Positions 58,515-64,000 of a stretch of 64,000 nucleotides of DNA are shown one piece after another (the stretch's first letter is position 1; the number at the start of each line of letters is the position of its first letter). Under the pieces are notes generated by a model. That model was not told the origin of the DNA and did not search any database. It worked only from the letters and a program-made list of their open reading frames with translations. The stretch spans positions 124,001 through 188,000 of the forward strand of contig JAODTK010003065.1 in assembly GCA_026419785.1 (NCBI GenBank), given 5' to 3'. Source of the stretch: Sclerodactyla briareus. Lineage: Eukaryota > Echinodermata > Holothuroidea > Dendrochirotida > Sclerodactylidae. A program made the translations under genes and the position numbers.

Positions 58515-59360
58515 GGGTTGGGTTTTTCACCAGTAACAAAAACCTGTTTTCACCCAGAAGACGGTTAATTTTTAAAACTGGTAAAAACCTGGTGAAAACG
58601 GAAGGTTTAAGTACCCGGTAAAAACTGTATAAAAGGTGGTGAAAACCTATATGCGTTTAATCAGTCGGATAGGGAAGAACGCAAATAGGATCATTGTTCA
58701 GTCAAATTCAGTACAAGACCTGGCTTAGGGTCTGTTTATCATTGAGAAACAAATTAAGACAATTGTCATTATTGAGGCACAAAATAGACTGTACAAAGAA
58801 GAATAAGACATGCAAAAGTTTGTGACTGAAGTGTTTGCTTAGGGAATCAAAACAAAATGTTTTATTTTTAGACATGTTCAGTTCCCTCCAATTCAAAAGT
58901 TAGCCTACGCACTGATTGGGAATTAAGTCAATGAATATGATGAGACAAGCTGACAGGCATGATGTTGTTACAAAAATTAGCAATGAGGCTGTAAATTTGA
59001 CTCATCTGTGTTAATAACTTGAATTTCTTGTCAGGTATCGTTCCTTGAATGAGTAAATATTAAACATAACGGGTTTAGACCATAGCAGTGACAGGAGGAA
59101 AAAGAGAAAAAGAGAAAAAGGTATCGTTACCTGTGCACATTTAGAAACCCCTGGAGAGGCCAAACTTTGGAGAGGAACGACAATTGGGGATAAGGTTGAA
59201 AAATAGTGCGTTGTGATTGCCAAAAAAAGATGCATTTATAGTTCTGATTTATTAAAATAGGTTTTTACCGTTTTTTCCATTTCAGTGGTGAAAACCTGTT
59301 TTACCGGGACGTTTACCGGTAAAAACCATGGATAAAAACGTCATTGGTAAAACTGCCAAC
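58515..59360. mobile_element. Candidate inverted-repeat element with GGTAAAAACC motifs
   Basis: The left end carries GGTTTTTCACCAGTAAC, AAAAACCTGTTTTCACC and several GGTAAAAACY copies (to about 58650). The right end (59265-59345) has GGTTTTTACCG, GGTGAAAACCTGTTTTACCGG and GGTAAAAACC. The motif is present in both orientations at both ends. The interior (58660-59260) is AT-rich with no recognised protein. Boundaries are approximate. Confidence 0.5.
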
Positions 59361-59799
59361 CTGTTGTTGAGAAAGCTATTTTAACTGTAACTGATATCAT
59401 TCGTCGGTTAATACGTCTCAACGATAAAATGTCGGATGATTTTAAACAAAGATTCAAATATAGTCAGTGGATGGACGTAATTATAAAAAAAACAAAAAAC
59501 TGTACATGCATTGTTGATATTAAAACGCACATCATCACAAACACATTGCTGGAGTAGTATAATGTTACCAACAATTGGTAAGAATTTTGTAATATATGGT
59601 GGTGGAAGAACAGTAGCTCAATCGTAACGAACCCTTAACCCGTGTGCATTGGTGGTTTGCGTTTAATATTAGACTATTCCACAAATAATACCCGGGAAAC
59701 ACTATTGCAAAATTACATTGTCACCACACTGGTAATATGAAAACTCTACAAAAGTAGGGCTTTCGAGATACCTAACTGATCACCAGTTATTTTTCAAAG
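59361..59799. other. Non-coding stretch
   Basis: Nothing recognised. Confidence 0.4.
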
Positions 59800-60048
59800 T
59801 TGTTAGAGGATCGTTCATTGCGACAGAATAAAATCCAACGATCAACCGATTTTGTCAAACTAGCACATGGTGAAGAGGACATGTCAATACCCACGCACCC
59901 AACTTTGGTTTCCATATCCTCGCGCCAATTCCGGCGCAATCACGAAACCGCTGCTGAGGATGTCTTCAGGTCTAAATGTGTGAACTGCCAGACAAGTATC
60001 TGCAACAAAGCGCCCGGTCGAGTTTGCTCTCAGCAATTGTCGCAATAA
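59800..60048 (+). CDS. Weak candidate exon, cysteine-containing
   Basis: An 82-codon open frame follows TTATTTTTCAAAG, a plausible acceptor (AG at 59798-59799), and runs to TAA. The C-terminal third has five cysteines (KCVNCQTSICNKAPGRVC and one further pattern start). The stretch RRNHETAAEDVFRSKC faintly recalls the spacing before the first cysteines in IL-17-like cytokines, but the match is too weak to name it. No other exon was found. It may be chance. Confidence 0.18.
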   Translation: MLEDRSLRQNKIQRSTDFVKLAHGEEDMSIPTHPTLVSISSRQFRRNHETAAEDVFRSKCVNCQTSICNKAPGRVCSQQLSQ

Positions 60049-60574
60049 TTCCAACTGCGGTCTTCAGACAGCCCTCTCAACATCCTTCCATAAATGCAAC
60101 CCCGCTGGGATGAATCACATCGAATAACCCAGGAAAGAGACTGACGGGAAGCAACGGCAACTAATCGCTAGAGGTTAATTCGCACTCATTATACCGCTAT
60201 GGTATTTCGGTGAATAGTTATCTCGCGCACTATTAGCAAATTAGCAGTTCGCGCCATCAAATAAACCGCCGGCTGGTTTGGAATAGCGAATGAAGGGAAA
60301 AACACTGGAAATAGTCAGGGGTTATATACACTCCGTGCGTATAATAACGAAGTTGTTTCAATATTCGCTTTTCCACGTCTTTGACGTGCTCGGGCGCTCA
60401 CGCAGATTTTACTTGATCATAGGAAATGGAACGTGTTCCGATATTCCCGGGGAGTAGTAGCTGCAACTAAAAGAGCGCCGATTAAACTCGGGTTCCTCGC
60501 AGGTCCTCAATTGACACATGGCCATGAGGCGGAAGGAGATGAAGCGCCTTGACCAAGGGAGCAAAGAAAAGGTT
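60049..60574. other. Non-coding stretch; possible SINE body
   Basis: The part from about 60400 to 60574 lies downstream (minus strand) of a tRNA-like segment and could be the body of a SINE. No tail was identified. Confidence 0.35.
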
Positions 60575-60657
60575 AGTGAATCTCTTACGGGATTCGAATC
60601 CACAACTCTTTGATCAGCTAAACGGAGCTCTACCGATAGGAAGCTAATCCGATCACT
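60575..60657 (-). ncRNA. tRNA-like sequence: SINE head or tRNA pseudogene
   Basis: On the minus strand an A-box-like TTAGCTTCCTATCGGTAGAGC is followed by a B box, GGATTCGAATCC. The ends AGTGATC and GATTCACT could form a slightly bulged acceptor stem, and GCTT/GAGC a D stem. The anticodon stem does not pair properly and no reliable anticodon can be read, so it is not a working tRNA gene. The most likely source is the head of a tRNA-derived SINE different from the one at 26392. Confidence 0.5.
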
Positions 60658-61078
60658 TATGCCACACGTGACTATTCTGACATGGAGAGACGTGAAAATA
60701 GGACCCCAGCCTGTCTCTCCATAACACAAAGAGGAAAAGGGCGTTCATGGATTTGAATTGCTATATACAAGGGCATGCATGTATATCGTAGAACCAGAAG
60801 TATGTCCCTGGCCGTTCTCCCGTTCCTCTACCCAACTTCTACTGCGTGTACCTCCTGTGACACTCGCCGGCTGTGGTCAAATATCTTTTACTCATGCTGC
60901 TGCTCATTTATTCATGGAATCCCTTTTTCTATAAGGTCAGCGGATAGTGTGAGGTTTTCATTCAAGGTCAAAAACCCATCATTACGTAGGGCGTTTTCGT
61001 TCGTCTTTCACTTTTCTTCTATAGTTCTTTAGGACTCCAATCTGTGAAGCGCATTGTTACTTTGTTTTTTCTATTGCG

Positions 61079-61095
61079 CCATATTATTATTATTA

Positions 61096-61131
<36 letters not shown>

Positions 61132-61162
61132 ATTATTATTATTATATTATTATTATTATCCG
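61079..61162. repeat. ATT microsatellite
   Basis: ATT run with occasional ATATT and AGT interruptions. Confidence 0.95.
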
Positions 61163-64000
61163 CCATATTGGAAATCAATGAGAGGATATCGAAAACCAAA
61201 GAGATCCTCAAGTTCAGACATTGGTCAAGGGATGACACTTCACACAAACTCAAGTCGGATTATTCACACTCTTTTTCAATAATGTGGTACTGGATCGTCC
61301 CTCTACTCCATTGCGGATGTTCTTCAAAGAAAACAATAGAATGAATTTCACTCCATTGCAGTAATCACACAGCATACTCTGAATTCAAAGTGGAATTTCC
61401 CTCCAATAGAGTAAAATATCACTCTTATAATGGGCGAAGAATCTCTCTAATGGAGTGGATTTCGCCTGAATATGTCGGCAGAGTGATCACTCAGTAAACT
61501 GATGGGAATGAAAATTACTAAAGTTATTACGTGGTTAGAGTGTGCACAGGAATTGGGCATAAAATTACTCAGGTCATGGGGCTTCGTCCTTCCCTCTTGT
61601 TTAGTATCAAAATATATATAAATTTAATATATACTTTCTACTGAACAGTCACGGACATGTTCTTCCTTTCTTTCTTTCTTCTTTTTCCCCTTTTAATCAT
61701 CATCTGTTTAGCAGACCGTTAATAGCCACTCTCTTATACAAGTGTTAAGGAAATTCCGAGTGACACATCTCCCGGAAATTGCTCGTTGAGCCTGTTAATC
61801 GATTCATTAGGCAGTTAGGCCGGATTGAGTGACGAGGTATTTACCACTTGAATCGTGATCACTGGAAATGATTGAAGTATGGTCCATTCTTCTTTTTCTG
61901 GATATCGACTAATGTCGGTAACCGGTAACAAATGAGGGTTAAAATCTACTGAGTTGGTTCTGAGCTCTCGCAAAAATCATACTTAAAAAGTTCCATTCAG
62001 TTTCATTTATAAATTCTTTCAGAAACCACAGAAGCTACCCATACTGTAGTAATCTATTGAAAATCGGTTGAAACGGTAGTATTCGGTCAAAATCGTATTG
62101 CGTGGAAGGATTCCTATGTGCGGAAAATATACATTGTTGCAGCAGGACGGCTTTCTGGAGAATTCGAGGACTTATCACTATTTTCTCCCAGGATAGAAAT
62201 TATCTGAGTGCGGCAATTTTGACGGAAGTTCTTTGTAGATGAGGTATCGAACGATGGCATCTATTTTCAATATCATTGACGTTTATTTTCTCGAATATTC
62301 CAAAGGCTGAATGGAACTTTAGAGATATTATAGTCTAAGCTTATGGTATATCGAGCGGGCATCGAGTGCAGCACCCCGACGAACAATCACGGCGACGGTG
62401 TCGTTTGAGCACCACGTCCAGTACAATTCCATATCGGTCAATATATATCGAGAATGACATTGTATCGGATAGATCATCAACGAGTTTCGCATAGTCAGTT
62501 TAATCGAATTGCATTGAAATTTGTTCGGCCGTTGAAGTCACTAACGTCATGAAAAGACGCGTTGTTTTTTCCATAACTGCCAAACGACGTTGCCTCTTTG
62601 TCCAATATGTCTGAATATAACAGTTGGTACACGCCGGTAAAAAGAGTTTTTACTATGTGACCGTGTTATGTGAGGACGGGTCTCCAGGGATCAGCTTCGG
62701 TCTCGGGTTTTAATCGGATTCTGCTCGGACACATCGAGACCTTCATATCGACAGTGTAGTAAATGAAGGACTTATCTCGAGAACGGTGTGGTATGTCAAT
62801 GCTGAAATAAGACGTCATGACTACCGTAGGGAAACACCGGTTTTCACATATATGAATAAACATTGCCTGCAGGCTATTAGATACAAAACTTACGTTGTTC
62901 AGAGTGATCAAACGATAGGACTATGAATTACAGGTACGTATGTTTCTATAGCATGTGCTACTGTTCTGGCGTTGTTGCAAGTTCGGTACTTACACTAAAT
63001 ATTTACAACAACGAACTGCTGTCGGAAACGATTTTTGTGACAAATTTATTCCAAAAGCTGCCTACGGAAGTGGTTATTTTCTTATTCAAAACTGTCTCGG
63101 AATCCACATTGACAACTACCAATCGAAACCAAGTTTTCTTAGGGTTTGGAGTAGTTGGGCAAACAAGGGTTTTGTTTTTTTTCCCTGAATATGCAATAAT
63201 AGCAATTGTAGAAGACTGGACGAATTTCAGAGGGGTGAAACACGAAGTCTCTTATGTAAATCCATTTGGGTGAATGTGGCATTGTGGGGAAGGGGGAAAT
63301 GCAATATGGCAAGTCTCATGATGAAAAATTCAGATTTTCCTAATCAAGGACAATTGTTTCTCGAGAATAGGAGAATCGCCCAGACTTGTCATTGCCCGAC
63401 GAATGGCCGGATTCAACTAAATTTAATAGGTTTTGACGGGTTACAAGTCCGCTAGGCTCACGACCATGATCATCCTGCTGGCCATGGTCTTTCTTCTCTG
63501 CATTCTATATTCAAGGAATCACCGAGTAATTTGACTTCCCTCACAGAGATTCAACCAACTATGAATGGATACGCCACATATGGCCGTGTGAGTTTCAATG
63601 TACTCGCCGGTCTCTCTGCAACAATTCATCAGCATCCTCTAGCCAACGCCTAGAAACTGAAGTTACTAATATGATTTAATCCAGCGATACACGGGGATAA
63701 AAAAATGTCTGGATCCATTGATGACTGAATACTTAGCTCGCTGTTGCCAACGTTGGGCGATCGCCTTGAGAACTAACACAACCTCAAACAGAAGAGTATC
63801 TGGCAATTGTCCATGTGTCAACGGTATGTACCCTCTGTATAAAGTCTTATTTTCACCGGAAAAATCAGCAGCCATGATTTCCAATAACCGTACTGTATAT
63901 TACACTCCACTGTCTGTAAGGAAACATTGGAACGTGTTTTAAATTACCAGCTTAAGCATACAATCACTGTTAATTTGAAGGGCAACCGACTGGCTAGGAA
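61163..64000. other. Non-coding stretch with one dispersed repeat copy
   Basis: About 61290-61500 has recurring CACTCCATT and its inverse (AATGGAGTG), a possible small foldback. Copy 2 of the 50-bp repeat from 6333 lies at 62248-62302. ORFs at 62923-63273 and 63666-63942 have no recognised motif. Confidence 0.45.
62248..62302 (+). repeat. Dispersed ~50-bp repeat, copy 2
   Basis: Matches 6333-6386 with a few substitutions: TATTTTCAATATCATTGA, then GTTTATTTTCTCGAATAT. Confidence 0.7.

Overview
The window reads as nuclear DNA of an animal, most likely a marine invertebrate and possibly an echinoderm or related deuterostome. The reasons are intron-split coding sequence with GT/AG junctions, a rhodopsin-class GPCR gene, a CR1/L2-like non-LTR retrotransposon, a tRNA-derived SINE, many short inverted-repeat elements, and abundant microsatellites and C/G homopolymers. 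The taxon is inferred from repeat style only. No operon, prokaryotic gene, CRISPR array or rRNA was seen.

Layout. 1-6.5 kb: largely unique DNA with a few C tracts and one weak candidate exon (minus strand, about 4.63-4.89 kb). 6.5-8.7 kb: the only convincing host gene, the 3' part of a class A GPCR in two exons (TM3 to TM5 plus loop 3, then TM6-TM7 and the stop), with reading-frame breaks. 8.9-15.6 kb: G/C-tract foldbacks, an array of ~140-bp units rich in AGGTCA half-sites, and a segmental duplication carrying GATA microsatellites and a conserved peptide. 15.6-22 kb: sparse, with an 18-bp GC-rich minisatellite and a CATC repeat. 22.1-24.7 kb: a partly duplicated inverted-repeat element.

25.17-29.89 kb is a nested transposon stack. 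An outer element with ~155-bp inverted termini and internal ~160-190-bp direct repeats contains a degenerate CR1/L2-like LINE on the minus strand. That LINE is interrupted by a 359-bp SINE landing in the reverse transcriptase catalytic box, with a 6-bp target duplication. A second LINE 3' end lies just outside (30.0-30.66 kb). 31-37 kb: diverged tandem repeats, a GGTCTCG minisatellite that forms a long repeat ORF, ATT and CTAAA microsatellites, and an inverted-repeat element with two perfect CRE sites (TGACGTCA) 182 bp apart.

37-64 kb is gene-poor. It holds inverted-repeat elements at 42.4, 48.9-49.4, 53.5-54.7 and 58.5-59.4 kb, a tRNA-like segment at 60.6 kb, AT and ATT microsatellites, and one weak cysteine-rich candidate exon at 59.8 kb.

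A caveat covers the whole window: local duplicate copies differ largely by one- or few-base insertions and deletions, and the GPCR exons break in the same way. This resembles residual assembly error as much as real decay, so intact genes may look broken here.
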